From: CAXXOK01 sp964640955
Lineage (GTDB): Bacteria > Bacillota > Clostridia > Christensenellales > Aristaeellaceae
DNA length: 64,000 bases
Assembly: GCA_964640955.1 (NCBI GenBank)
Contig: CAZXJI010000006.1
Coordinates: 62,001-126,000, forward strand
Reading direction: 5' to 3'
Positions 6,873-15,182 of the stretch are shown here, piece by piece (position 1 is the stretch's first letter; every line of letters starts with the position of its first letter). The notes beneath the pieces were generated by a model that was given only the letters and a program-made list of their open reading frames with translations, ran no database searches and was not told the origin of the DNA. Made by a program: the position numbers and the translations under genes.

Positions 6873-7785
6873 CGGCCGGCTGGACGTGCTGACGGCCGAA
6901 GCCTGCGGCGTGACGCGCTCCCGCGCGGCCAAGTGGATCGCGGAGGGCTTATGCCGCTTAAACGGCCGGGCGGCGAGCAAGGCGGGCACGGCGGTGCGCG
7001 CCGGCGACGCGTTGGACATCGACGAACCGGACACGGCCGAGCCCGCCGTGCAAAAGGAGGATATCCCCCTCCGTTTTCTTTATCAGGACGAGGATATCGC
7101 GGTGATCGACAAGCCCTGCGGCATGGTGGTGCATCCCGCCGCGGGCAACGAGACCGGCACGCTGGTCAATGCCCTGCTTTTCGCCCTGCCGGACCTGTCC
7201 GGCATCGGCGGGGTGCGGCGGCCGGGCATCGTGCACCGGCTGGACAAGGACACCAGCGGCGTGATGCTCGTGGCCAAGAACGACGCGGCGCACCTTTCCC
7301 TGAGCGCCCAGCTCAAGGATCGCTCCATGGAGAAGCATTACCTGACGGTGGTCGAGGGCATCCTGAAGGATGAACGCGGGCTGATCGACCGCCCCGTCGG
7401 CCGCAGCGAGCGCGACCGCAAGAAGATGGCGGTCGTTAAGGACGGCCGGGAAGCGCGCACAGAGTGGACAAGGCTGGAAACGCTGCGCGGCGCGACGCTG
7501 CTGGACGTGCATCTGCTGACGGGACGCACGCACCAGATTCGCGTGCACATGCAGAGCGTGGGGCACCCCGTGGCGGGCGACCCGCTCTACGGCCTCAAGC
7601 ACGGCGTGCCCGCGCCGCGGCTGATGCTGCACGCGCACACGCTGCGCTTCACACATCCGCGCACGGGGGAAACGCTTTGTTTTGAAGCGCCGCCGCCGGA
7701 AGCATTCCTGAAAACGCTTTTCAGGCTGCGCCTGGACCCCGCGGCGCCGCTTCGGCTTTTCCCGGAGGAAAAGCAGGGCGGCTGA
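6841..7785 (+). CDS. RluD-family 23S rRNA pseudouridine synthase
   Basis: A 314-residue protein. The N-terminal S4-like domain (residues about 10-70, GVTRSRAAKWI and RLNGR) is followed by the catalytic domain with HRLDKDTSG, in which D135 is the catalytic aspartate, then RTHQIRVHM. It converts specific uridines of 23S rRNA to pseudouridine; exact targets cannot be read from sequence. The start is GTG at 6841 with GGAGGCG upstream; frames extending further upstream lie inside lspA. Confidence 0.92.
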   Translation: MKHTSLTAARDGRLDVLTAEACGVTRSRAAKWIAEGLCRLNGRAASKAGTAVRAGDALDIDEPDTAEPAVQKEDIPLRFLYQDEDIAVIDKPCGMVVHPAAGNETGTLVNALLFALPDLSGIGGVRRPGIVHRLDKDTSGVMLVAKNDAAHLSLSAQLKDRSMEKHYLTVVEGILKDERGLIDRPVGRSERDRKKMAVVKDGREARTEWTRLETLRGATLLDVHLLTGRTHQIRVHMQSVGHPVAGDPLYGLKHGVPAPRLMLHAHTLRFTHPRTGETLCFEAPPPEAFLKTLFRLRLDPAAPLRLFPEEKQGG

Positions 7786-7822
7786 GGGCGTTTTTCCGGG
7801 CCCGCGCGCGGCCGGAAAGCGC

Positions 7823-7851
7823 TTTTCATCGCCGGATGGGTATGGTATAAT
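7823..7851 (+). promoter_or_regulatory. Promoter of rimO-pgsA-cinA-recA
   Basis: TTTTCA at 7823-7828 and a perfect TATAAT at 7846-7851, spacing 17 bp, 33 bp before the rimO start. Confidence 0.7.
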
Positions 7852-7884
7852 GCTTGCGGCAGACAGGCGGAGAGGGGCGCGGGA

Positions 7885-9195
7885 ATGGACAAAGTCGGTG
7901 TGGTGTCGCTGGGATGCGCGAAGAACCGTGTGGATACGGAACTGATGCTGGGCATCCTTCGGAAGCACGGATACGAGCTGACCGCCAACGAGGCGGAGGC
8001 GGATATCCTGATCGTCAACACCTGCGGCTTTATCGATCCCGCCAAGCAGGAATCCATCGACACGCTGCTGTCGCTGGCCGAGTACAAAAAAACGGGCAGG
8101 CTCAGGCTGCTGGTGGCGACCGGGTGCCTGGTGCAGCGATACGAAAAGGAGCTGCTCACGGAGCTGCCGGAGGTCGATCTGCTGCTGGGCGTCAACCAGT
8201 ACGAACGCCTGCCCGAGGCCATCGGGCAGGCCCTGCGCGGCAATCGGGTTTCCTACTGCGCGGACGACCACCACATCCCGGAAGGGGAGCGGGTGCTCAC
8301 CACGCCGTCCTATACGGCCTACGTGCGCATCGCGGACGGCTGCGACAACCGCTGCGCCTACTGCGCCATTCCGCTCATCCGCGGCGGCTTCCGTTCCCGG
8401 CCGATGGAGAGCGTGCTTGCGGAGATACGCACCCTTGCCGGGCAGGGCGTGAGGGAGCACGTGCTGATCGCGCAGGACACCTCCCGATACGGACTGGACC
8501 TGTACGGCCGCCCGATGCTCGCGGAGCTGATGGAGCAGGCCGCCGGGGTGCCGGGGGTTGCCTGGCTGCGCGTGCTCTACTGCTACCCCGACGAGGTGGA
8601 CGACCGCCTGCTCACCGTGATGGCCGCGCACCCGAACATCTGCCGCTACATCGACCTGCCCCTGCAGCACGCCGACCCGGAGATTCTCCGCCGCATGCAC
8701 CGCCGGGGCGACATGGACCAAGTGCGCGCGTTCCTCAGGAAGGCCCGCGACATGGGTTTCACGCTGCGCACCACGATGATCGTGGGTTTTCCGGGCGAGA
8801 CGGAGGAACAGTTTCAGCGTCTGCTCGATTTTATGCGGGAGATTCGCTTCGACCGGCTCGGCGCGTTCGCCTACTCCCCCGAGGAGGATACCCCGGCTGC
8901 CGATATGCCCGGCCAGGTGCCCGACGACGTGAAGCAGAGCCGCCTGGATCGCCTGATGACCCTCCAGCAGTCGATATCGCTGGAGCGCAACCGCCTGCGC
9001 GTGGGACAGACCGTGTCCGCGCTGGCGGAAGAGGTGCGGGACGGCGGCACGGTCGTCGCGCGCAGCGCCGCCGAGGCGCCGGACGCCGACGGGGTGCTGC
9101 TGCTCTCCGGCGGCAAGGGCGTGCGGCCGGGCGATTTCGTTTCGGCGCGCATCACCGGCGCGCAGCCCTATGATTTGACGGGAGTGATCCTATGA
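7885..9195 (+). CDS. rimO: Ribosomal protein S12 methylthiotransferase RimO
   Basis: A 436-residue radical-SAM enzyme that adds a methylthio group to an aspartate of ribosomal protein S12. The N-terminal UPF0004 domain has three cluster cysteines, C11, C47 and C81. The radical SAM motif CxxxCxxC is C153, C157 and C160. A C-terminal TRAM domain spans about 375-436. RimO rather than MiaB is supported by the SLGCAKNRVD start and by the pgsA-cinA-recA neighbourhood. ATGA overlap with pgsA. Confidence 0.95.
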   Translation: MDKVGVVSLGCAKNRVDTELMLGILRKHGYELTANEAEADILIVNTCGFIDPAKQESIDTLLSLAEYKKTGRLRLLVATGCLVQRYEKELLTELPEVDLLLGVNQYERLPEAIGQALRGNRVSYCADDHHIPEGERVLTTPSYTAYVRIADGCDNRCAYCAIPLIRGGFRSRPMESVLAEIRTLAGQGVREHVLIAQDTSRYGLDLYGRPMLAELMEQAAGVPGVAWLRVLYCYPDEVDDRLLTVMAAHPNICRYIDLPLQHADPEILRRMHRRGDMDQVRAFLRKARDMGFTLRTTMIVGFPGETEEQFQRLLDFMREIRFDRLGAFAYSPEEDTPAADMPGQVPDDVKQSRLDRLMTLQQSISLERNRLRVGQTVSALAEEVRDGGTVVARSAAEAPDADGVLLLSGGKGVRPGDFVSARITGAQPYDLTGVIL

Positions 9196-9737
9196 ACTGG
9201 CCCAACCGTATCACGATCGTGCGCGTGGCGCTGATTCCGCTGATCGTGATCCTTTTGCAGTTCGACTCGTCCGTATGCGCCGCGCTCGCCCTGGCCGCGT
9301 TCCTGCTGGCGTCTTTTTCGGACTGGCTGGACGGCTTTCTGGCGCGCAGGTACGACCACGTTACCAACCTGGGCAAATTCCTGGATCCCGTGGCGGACAA
9401 GCTTCTGGTGCTCTCCACCATGATCGCTCTGTGCGGGCTCGGCCGCTTCCCCGCGTGGGTGTGCATCGTGGTGCTGTTTCGGGAGCTGGCGGTGGACGGG
9501 CTTCGGCTGGTGGCGGTCGAGCGGGGCCGCGTGATCGCCGCGGGGAAGCTGGGCAAGATTAAAACAACGCTGCAGATGCTCGCCCTGATCGCCGTGATGC
9601 TGGGCAACGCCCCCTTTGGCGCGTTCCCCATGGATCAGATTCTGATCTACGCCGCCGTGATCATGACGCTGTGGTCGGGTGCGGACTACTTCGTGCGCAA
9701 CGGCTCGGTGCTGATGTCGGACGGTGGCGCGGCATGA
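9192..9737 (+). CDS. pgsA: CDP-diacylglycerol-glycerol-3-phosphate 3-phosphatidyltransferase
   Basis: A 181-residue membrane enzyme making phosphatidylglycerol phosphate. The CDP-alcohol phosphatidyltransferase signature D-x2-D-G-x2-A-R-x8-G-x3-D-x3-D is intact (SDWLDGFLARR, then GKFLDPVADK). It begins MNWPNRITIVR, as is typical for the family. The start overlaps the rimO stop and the stop overlaps the cinA start (both ATGA). Confidence 0.95.
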   Translation: MNWPNRITIVRVALIPLIVILLQFDSSVCAALALAAFLLASFSDWLDGFLARRYDHVTNLGKFLDPVADKLLVLSTMIALCGLGRFPAWVCIVVLFRELAVDGLRLVAVERGRVIAAGKLGKIKTTLQMLALIAVMLGNAPFGAFPMDQILIYAAVIMTLWSGADYFVRNGSVLMSDGGAA

Positions 9738-10216
9738 GGGAGCTTGAAAAGCTGGCGGCAGCGGTGGTCACGCGCGCGACCGAACGGGGGCTGACCCTCG
9801 GCACGGCGGAGAGCCTGACCGCGGGGCTGATCGCCGCGACGATCGCGGATATCTCCGGCGCGTCCAGGGTGCTGATGGGCGGCATCGTAAGCTACGATCC
9901 GCGCGTCAAGCGGGATCTGCTGGGCGTACCACAGGCGGTCATCGACGGCGAAGGGGTGGTGAGCGATCCCTGCGCCCGGCAGATGGCCGAGGGCGCGCGC
10001 CGAACGCTGAAGGCGGATATCGCGGTCAGCGCCACGGGCGTGGCCGGGCCGACCGGCGGAACGGAACGGATTCCGGTGGGCACGGTGTACATCGGCTGCG
10101 CCACGGAGGCGGGTGCGCATGCGCAACGATTCCTTTTTAGCGGCGATCGGCAGGCGGTGCGCCTGCAAACCGTCGAAAAGGCGCTTCAAACGCTTCTAAG
10201 CCTCATGGAGGCATAA
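9734..10216 (+). CDS. CinA C-terminal family protein (nicotinamide-nucleotide amidohydrolase)
   Basis: A 160-residue protein equivalent to only the C-terminal domain of CinA (PncC). Motifs include AESLTAGLIA, GGIVSYDPRVK and SATGVAGPTGG. The family deamidates nicotinamide mononucleotide in NAD recycling. The N-terminal COG1058 half present in full-length CinA is absent. The ATG overlaps the pgsA stop; recA starts 20 bp downstream, the standard cinA-recA arrangement. Confidence 0.92.
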   Translation: MRELEKLAAAVVTRATERGLTLGTAESLTAGLIAATIADISGASRVLMGGIVSYDPRVKRDLLGVPQAVIDGEGVVSDPCARQMAEGARRTLKADIAVSATGVAGPTGGTERIPVGTVYIGCATEAGAHAQRFLFSGDRQAVRLQTVEKALQTLLSLMEA

Positions 10217-10236
10217 CGGAAAGGTGGTTACGCGGC

Positions 10237-11412
10237 ATGGCGACCAAAAAGGAAACGAGTAAAAAGACGATCGGCGTGATGAAGTCGGACGCAGGCGACG
10301 AAAAGGCGCTGAAAGCGGAGAAACTCAAGGCGTTGGAAAGCGCGCTCAGCCTGCTGAACAAGACCTACGGCAAGGGGTCCGTCATGAAGTTCAGCGATGC
10401 GGCCGCCATACAGAACCTGCAGGTCATCACCACCGGCAACCTGAAGCTGGATCTCGCGCTGGGCGTGGGCGGGCTGCCGCGCGGCCGCGTGGTGGAAATC
10501 TTCGGACCCGAAAGCAGCGGCAAGACCACCGTGGCGCTCCACTGCGTGGCCGAGGCGCAGAAGGCGGGGGGCGTGGCCGCGTTCATCGACGCGGAGCACG
10601 CGCTGGACCCCGTATACGCGCGTAAACTGGGCGTGGATATCGACAACCTCTACATCAGCCAGCCGGACACCGGCGAGCAGGCGCTGGAAATCTGCGAGGC
10701 GCTGGTGCGCTCCGGCGCGGTGGACATCGTCGTGGTGGACTCCGTGGCCGCTCTGGTGCCCAAGGCCGAGATCGAGGGGGAGATGGGGGACAGCTTCGTG
10801 GGCCTGCAGGCCCGCCTGATGAGCCAGGCGCTGCGCAAGCTGACCGGCGTCATCAGCAAGACCAACGCCGTGGCGATCTTCATCAACCAGCTGCGCGAAA
10901 AGGTCGGCGTGATGTACGGCAACCCCGAAACCACCACCGGCGGGCGGGCGCTCAAGTTTTACGCCAGCATCCGGCTGGACGTGCGCCGCGGGGAACAGCT
11001 GAAAAACGGCAACGAGATCATCGGCAACCGCACCAGGATCAAGGTGGTCAAAAACAAGGTCGCGCCGCCCTTCCGCATGGCGGAGGTGGACATCATCTAC
11101 GGCGAAGGCATCAGCCAGACCGGAACGCTTTTGGATATGGCGGTCGAGCGCGATATTATCCACAAGAGCGGCGCGTGGTTCAGCTACGAGGATCAGCGCA
11201 TCGGCCAGGGGCGCGAGAACGCCCGCCAGTACCTGAAGGACAATCCCGATATCGCCGCCAAGATCGACAAGATCATCCGCGCGGAGGCCATGGCGGAAAT
11301 CGCCGGAGGGAAAACGACCGCTTCCGACGAGGCCGCCGCGGACGAACCGGACGCGGCCGACGACCAGGGGCCGGAGGAGGATCCCGATCTGGCGCTGCTG
11401 GACGACGAATGA
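10237..11412 (+). CDS. recA: Recombinase RecA
   Basis: A 391-residue strand-exchange ATPase. Walker A GPESSGKT is at residues 90-97; QPDTGEQAL, VVDSVAALVP (Walker B) and the L2 loop with GNPETTTGG are conserved. The C-terminal tail is strongly acidic (DEPDAADDQGPEEDPD), as in other RecA proteins. A short lysine-rich N-terminal extension of about 25 residues precedes the conserved core, so a slightly later start cannot be excluded. No obvious LexA box is visible immediately upstream. Confidence 0.98.
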   Translation: MATKKETSKKTIGVMKSDAGDEKALKAEKLKALESALSLLNKTYGKGSVMKFSDAAAIQNLQVITTGNLKLDLALGVGGLPRGRVVEIFGPESSGKTTVALHCVAEAQKAGGVAAFIDAEHALDPVYARKLGVDIDNLYISQPDTGEQALEICEALVRSGAVDIVVVDSVAALVPKAEIEGEMGDSFVGLQARLMSQALRKLTGVISKTNAVAIFINQLREKVGVMYGNPETTTGGRALKFYASIRLDVRRGEQLKNGNEIIGNRTRIKVVKNKVAPPFRMAEVDIIYGEGISQTGTLLDMAVERDIIHKSGAWFSYEDQRIGQGRENARQYLKDNPDIAAKIDKIIRAEAMAEIAGGKTTASDEAAADEPDAADDQGPEEDPDLALLDDE

Positions 11413-11433
11413 GCCGTATCGATATCGAATAGC

Positions 11434-11462
11434 AAAAAAGTGGCTTTCAGCCACTTTTTTTT
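11434..11462. terminator. Bidirectional terminator between recA and the DUF3788 gene
   Basis: AAAAAAGTGGC and GCCACTTTTTT form an 11-bp stem with a short loop; the arms provide T-runs in both directions. It lies between two convergent genes. Confidence 0.9.
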
Positions 11463-11484
11463 GCGTCTGTGTACGCTTTTCGGC

Positions 11485-11889
11485 TTATTTCATGAACCGC
11501 CTCTTCAGCGGCAGAAACGCGCAAACGTCGTTCACGGCGGCGTCGCCCGTTAACGAAAACCAGACCCATTTCCCGTCGTGGTAGGTCGTCGCGCCGTCGT
11601 ACGCGGCGCGGCCTTCCGGGGAAAGCACGGCGGCTTCGGCCTTCGCGCGTTCGGCGGCGCCGAAGATGAGCATGCAGGCGGCCTCGCCCGGCTTGTACAA
11701 AAGCGTGCAAAGCGTTTTGCCGCCCCGACGGTAGCGGCACTGATAAGCAATGTCCTTCCAGCCCTTGTCCCAGACCATTTCCATTTCATAATGCGCCGAA
11801 AGAAAGGCGCGCACCTTTTGCGCGTTAACGAAAAACGCGTCGCCGACCAGCGCGCGCAGTTCGCCCTCGTCGGGCATGCCGCTCAGCAT
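11485..11889 (-). CDS. DUF3788-like protein
   Basis: A 134-residue soluble protein with no signal peptide. The pattern of aromatic residues (EMEMVWDKGWKDIAYQ), RRGGKTLCTLLYKPG and a C-terminal GKWVWFSL block resembles DUF3788, a family of small cytosolic proteins of unknown function. The start is taken at 11889 with GGAGGGGAGG upstream; an upstream extension with several cysteines would overlap the previous gene and is rejected. It follows the pseudouridine synthase gene by about 30 bp and is probably co-transcribed with it. Confidence 0.65.
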   Translation of the reverse strand: MLSGMPDEGELRALVGDAFFVNAQKVRAFLSAHYEMEMVWDKGWKDIAYQCRYRRGGKTLCTLLYKPGEAACMLIFGAAERAKAEAAVLSPEGRAAYDGATTYHDGKWVWFSLTGDAAVNDVCAFLPLKRRFMK

Positions 11890-11920
11890 CCTGTTTCCTC
11901 CCCTCCTGAACGCCCACGGT

Positions 11921-12793
11921 TCACAACAGCAGCGCAAGTTCCGGCGGCAGGGGGCTTTCCCGCTCCACCACCCCGTTTTGCAGCGTGCGCAGCCGAACGT
12001 AGCAGCTGTGCAGGGCGAAACGGTTGGGCAGCGCCATATGCTCGCGACCGTAAAGAAAATCGCCCGTCACGGGGCAGCCGATGGCCTGCAGATGTACGCG
12101 AATCTGGTGGGTGCGCCCCGTGTCCAGCCGCAGGCGAAGCAGGCAGCGCCCGGCGCCGGAACGGATGAGCCGGTAATCGGTGCGGGCCGGTTTGCCCTGT
12201 GGGGACACGACGCGGCGGATGGTCGCGCCTTCTTCCTTTCGGATGGGCAGATCGATGACCCCTTCGGTCTGCGGCGGTTCCCCGTCGCAGACGGCCAGAT
12301 ATTCGCGGACAAAATCGTCCGTATGCAGTTCGTTTTGCAGAAACTGCTGCGCATGGGAATGCTTGGCCACCACCATGAGCCCGCTGGTGCCCTTGTCCAG
12401 CCGGTTCACCGGCCGGTAGAGGAAGCCCGCGGGGCAGCCCAGGTAGGTGTACACGGCGTTTTCCAGCGTATCCGCGTCGCGCTTGCGGGAGGATATGGAC
12501 GGAAGCGGCGCGGGCTTGTCCACAATGAGCAGGTCGTCGTCCTCGTAGGCGACGTTCAGCCGAAGCAGGGTGGGCGCGCAGGGCCTGCCTTCCTTCTGCG
12601 GCAGGCAGATCACCAGCTGCTGGCCTGCCTGCGCGCACTTGTCCGCGTGCACGCGCTGCCCGTCCAGCAGCAGAAGGCCGTCGAATTTGGCGCGCTTAAA
12701 CTGTCCGTAGGACATGTGCAGCCGTTCCAGCGCCAATCTGCGGATGGGCAGGCCGTCGTCCAGCGGCGATACGATCAGGCTCATTTCCTGCAT
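11921..12793 (-). CDS. RluA-family pseudouridine synthase
   Basis: A 290-residue protein. The catalytic motif reads NRLDKGTSG with D133 (N in place of the commoner H), followed by RTHQIRVHL. An N-terminal S4-like region (residues 15-65) is degenerate. It modifies an unspecified uridine in rRNA or tRNA and is the second pseudouridine synthase of the window, clearly divergent from the RluD-type protein. ATG start with GGAGG seven bases upstream on the minus strand. Confidence 0.88.
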   Translation of the reverse strand: MQEMSLIVSPLDDGLPIRRLALERLHMSYGQFKRAKFDGLLLLDGQRVHADKCAQAGQQLVICLPQKEGRPCAPTLLRLNVAYEDDDLLIVDKPAPLPSISSRKRDADTLENAVYTYLGCPAGFLYRPVNRLDKGTSGLMVVAKHSHAQQFLQNELHTDDFVREYLAVCDGEPPQTEGVIDLPIRKEEGATIRRVVSPQGKPARTDYRLIRSGAGRCLLRLRLDTGRTHQIRVHLQAIGCPVTGDFLYGREHMALPNRFALHSCYVRLRTLQNGVVERESPLPPELALLL

Positions 12794-12819
12794 GTCGCGC
12801 CTCCGAAACCGTTTTGTTC

Positions 12820-12848
12820 AGTATACCACGCCGGGGTACGGGAGGCAA
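12820..12848 (-). promoter_or_regulatory. Promoter of the RluA/DUF3788 pair
   Basis: Read on the minus strand: TTGCCT (12848-12843), 17 bp, TATACT (12825-12820), about 27 bp before the start codon. Confidence 0.7.
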
Positions 12849-12891
12849 TAGAAACGTATAAAATAATACTATTAGGCAACATTGGTCGGGC

Positions 12892-12920
12892 TTTACGAAC
12901 GGGCCATTCTATGCTATGAT
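12892..12920 (+). promoter_or_regulatory. Promoter of the ECF S-component gene
   Basis: TTTACG at 12892-12897, 17 bp, TATGAT at 12915-12920. The transcript would have a leader of about 90 nt. Confidence 0.6.
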
Positions 12921-12924
12921 GGCA

Positions 12925-13017
12925 ACGCAAGCGCTTTGCTCGGATGTCATGAAGGCATCGTACTCCCGCGAAAGGGGGTCAAGGCCGCCGTGATATTTTC
13001 GAGAGGATGCGAAAAGA
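12925..13017 (+). promoter_or_regulatory. Possible structured leader of the ECF transporter gene
   Basis: Three small hairpins can be drawn: GCAA/TTGC around 12927, GATG/CATC around 12942-12960, and CTCCC/GGGGG around 12963-12980. No known riboswitch consensus (TPP, FMN, preQ1, THF, cobalamin) was recognised. S-component genes are often riboswitch-controlled, so the leader deserves attention, but the call is weak. Confidence 0.25.
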
Positions 13018-13563
13018 ATGCGAAAAACCGATGTGTACCGTCTTTCCCTGAGCGCACTCTTCCTGGCGCTTGCTCTGGCGCTGCCCTTCCTGACCGGACA
13101 GATTCCCCAGCTGGGCTCGGCGCTGCTGCCCATGCACCTGCCGGTGTTGCTGTGCGGCTTCGTGTGCGGGTGGCCCTGGGGCCTGGCCGTCGGGCTGATC
13201 GCCCCGCTGATGCGTACGCTGATCTTCGGCATGCCGCCGCTGATGCCCACCGCCATCACCATGACGTTCGAGCTGGGCGCCTACGGCGCGTTCGCAGGGC
13301 TGATGTACGCGCGCCTTCCCAAAAGCGGCGCGCGGGTCTACATCGCCCTGGTCGTCGCGATGCTGCTGGGCCGCGTGGTGTGGGGGCTGGCAAGCTTCGC
13401 GGTGTACGGGCTGTTCCTGTCCAAGTCCTTCACCATGGCGCTGTTCGTGGCCGGGGCGTTCGTCAACGCCTGGCCGGGAATCCTCGTGCAGATCGTGCTG
13501 GTGCCGCTGATCGTGCTGGCGCTGGAGCGCGCCAAGCTGATCCCCATCGGCAAGGCCGCCTGA
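13018..13563 (+). CDS. ECF transporter S component (substrate unknown)
   Basis: A 181-residue, very hydrophobic protein with about six membrane segments. The sequence GQIPQLGSALLPMHLPVLLCGF is typical of a broad family of substrate-capture subunits of energy-coupling-factor vitamin transporters. These use a shared ATPase/T-component module, which is not in this window. The substrate cannot be read from sequence. The next gene encodes a uridine-kinase-like protein 40 bp downstream, which suggests uptake of a metabolite followed by phosphorylation. Confidence 0.8.
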   Translation: MRKTDVYRLSLSALFLALALALPFLTGQIPQLGSALLPMHLPVLLCGFVCGWPWGLAVGLIAPLMRTLIFGMPPLMPTAITMTFELGAYGAFAGLMYARLPKSGARVYIALVVAMLLGRVVWGLASFAVYGLFLSKSFTMALFVAGAFVNAWPGILVQIVLVPLIVLALERAKLIPIGKAA

Positions 13564-13603
13564 CGGGCGGACAAGTCTGAAGCGAACGTTAACGGAGCGA
13601 TGC

Positions 13604-14743
13604 ATGAAACCGGATTTTCTGCTGAACAGCCTTGCGGCCAAGGCCTGCGCCGAACCCGAGGACGCGATTAAATTCCTGTATCAGAACGCTTTCGGCTGCG
13701 GTCATCTGCTGCCGGAAGCGGACGCGTGCGCCGAAGCGATCCGCTTGGAAACGGAGCAGACGCGGCCGGATACCGCCGCCCCGGCCTTCGAGCCGTTGGG
13801 GAACGGCCTGTGCCGTCTGAACCTCCGCTGCCCGGCGGTGCGCGCGCTGCCGGCCGACCGGATCGCCCGCATGATGCGGGCGACGGCCGGCCGGTTCGCC
13901 TGTTCGCAAAAGCGATTCGACGAGCATATCGCGCTTCTGCGCTCGCTTACGCGGCGCTTTGGCGCAGACGCGGCGAGGCCGGAGGACAAGCGGTTACCGT
14001 TCACCGCGGCGGCGCTGAACGCGGCGCTTGCGCGCTTCGAGGCGGCGGATCGACCCCAGCCGCGCCACAGCGAACGCTATCGCGCGGCGTACGGGCCGGC
14101 CTACCGCGTGGTCAGCCGGCGGTACGGGGAAGCGCTGCCGATACTGACCGCCCTGGAAGCGCGTTTGGCCCGGGACGGCCGCGCGACCCTCGCCCTGGAC
14201 GGGGACTGCGCCTCCGGAAAGACCACGCTTGCGGACTGGCTTGCCCCCCTGTACGACTGCAACGTGTTCCACATGGACGACTTCTTCCTGCCGTTTGAGC
14301 TGCGCACGCCCGGGCGCTTCGCCGAGCCGGGCGGCAACGTGCATTACGAGCGCTTCCGGGAGCAGGTGCTTACGGGGCTTTTATCCGGCGCGCCCTTTTC
14401 CTACGACGCGTTTGACTGCCATACCGGGCAAACGCGGGCGGTGCGGGTGGCTCCGCGGCCCGTGGCGCTGATCGAGGGCAGCTACGCGCTTCACCCGGCG
14501 TTCGATTCCGCGTACGCGCGGCTTTCCGCCGTGCGCGCGCTGCTAACCGTGGACGCGGAGGAACAGCTGAGGCGCATTCGCCGCCGAAACGGCGAGGCGA
14601 TGCTCCGGCGCTTCCAAAACGAGTGGATACCCCTTGAAATTCGGTACTTTGAGGCGTATCATAAAATGCGGGCGGATCAGCTGACCCTCCCGAGTCTGCC
14701 GGACGACGAGGACGAATCTGCCGGGGAGGACGAACGGGCGTGA
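13604..14743 (+). CDS. Two-domain protein: unknown N-terminal domain fused to a uridine-kinase-like P-loop kinase
   Basis: A 379-residue protein. Residues 1 to about 190 form an unrecognised, mostly helical domain with FLYQNAFGCGHLLPE near the start. Residues 195-360 are kinase-like: P-loop GDCASGKTT at 200-208, FHMDDFFLP as in the uridine kinase/phosphoribulokinase family, GNVHYERF, and IEGSYALHP as Walker B/base-binding region. Standard uridine kinase is only the second part (about 200 residues). The actual substrate is unknown. The GTG of the next gene overlaps its stop. Confidence 0.75.
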   Translation: MKPDFLLNSLAAKACAEPEDAIKFLYQNAFGCGHLLPEADACAEAIRLETEQTRPDTAAPAFEPLGNGLCRLNLRCPAVRALPADRIARMMRATAGRFACSQKRFDEHIALLRSLTRRFGADAARPEDKRLPFTAAALNAALARFEAADRPQPRHSERYRAAYGPAYRVVSRRYGEALPILTALEARLARDGRATLALDGDCASGKTTLADWLAPLYDCNVFHMDDFFLPFELRTPGRFAEPGGNVHYERFREQVLTGLLSGAPFSYDAFDCHTGQTRAVRVAPRPVALIEGSYALHPAFDSAYARLSAVRALLTVDAEEQLRRIRRRNGEAMLRRFQNEWIPLEIRYFEAYHKMRADQLTLPSLPDDEDESAGEDERA

Positions 14744-15156
14744 AGGTATTGGTGATCGACGGTCAGGGCGGCGGCGTAGGCCGGGCGCTGATTACGGCGC
14801 TCAAGCAGGAGGCTCCGGGCCTCGCGCTGACGGCGCTGGGCACCAACGCCGCGGCAACCGCGGCGATGCTTAGGGCGGGCGCCGACCAGGGCGCGACGGG
14901 CGAAAGCGCCATCCGTTACCAGTGCCGCACGGCGGACGTGATCGTCGGCGTCGCGGGAATCCTCCACGCGAACGCGCTGCTGGGGGAAATATCCCCTTCC
15001 GTCGCCGCCGCCGTCAGCATGAGCGACGCCCGGAAGGTGCTGATTCCCATGGAGCGCTGCGGCCTGCACATCGTGGGCGTCGCCAAGCGCCCGCTGGACG
15101 AGCTGATCGCCGAGGCGGCCCGCATCGTGGCTGCGCTGGCAGGCCCCGCAGAGTAG
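14740..15156 (+). CDS. DUF3842 family protein
   Basis: A 138-residue protein. It starts KVLVIDGQGGGVGRAL, a glycine-rich nucleotide-binding-like loop, and continues with LGTNAAATAAMLRAGAD and the MSDARKVLIPM block. This matches DUF3842, a small Clostridial family of unknown function. GTG start with overlapping GTGA at the end of the kinase gene; GGGGAGGA lies 11 bp upstream. The Mrp ATPase gene follows after 26 bp. Confidence 0.8.
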   Translation: MKVLVIDGQGGGVGRALITALKQEAPGLALTALGTNAAATAAMLRAGADQGATGESAIRYQCRTADVIVGVAGILHANALLGEISPSVAAAVSMSDARKVLIPMERCGLHIVGVAKRPLDELIAEAARIVAALAGPAE

Positions 15157-15182
15157 ATCAAAACAAGAAAGGAACCAACCTC

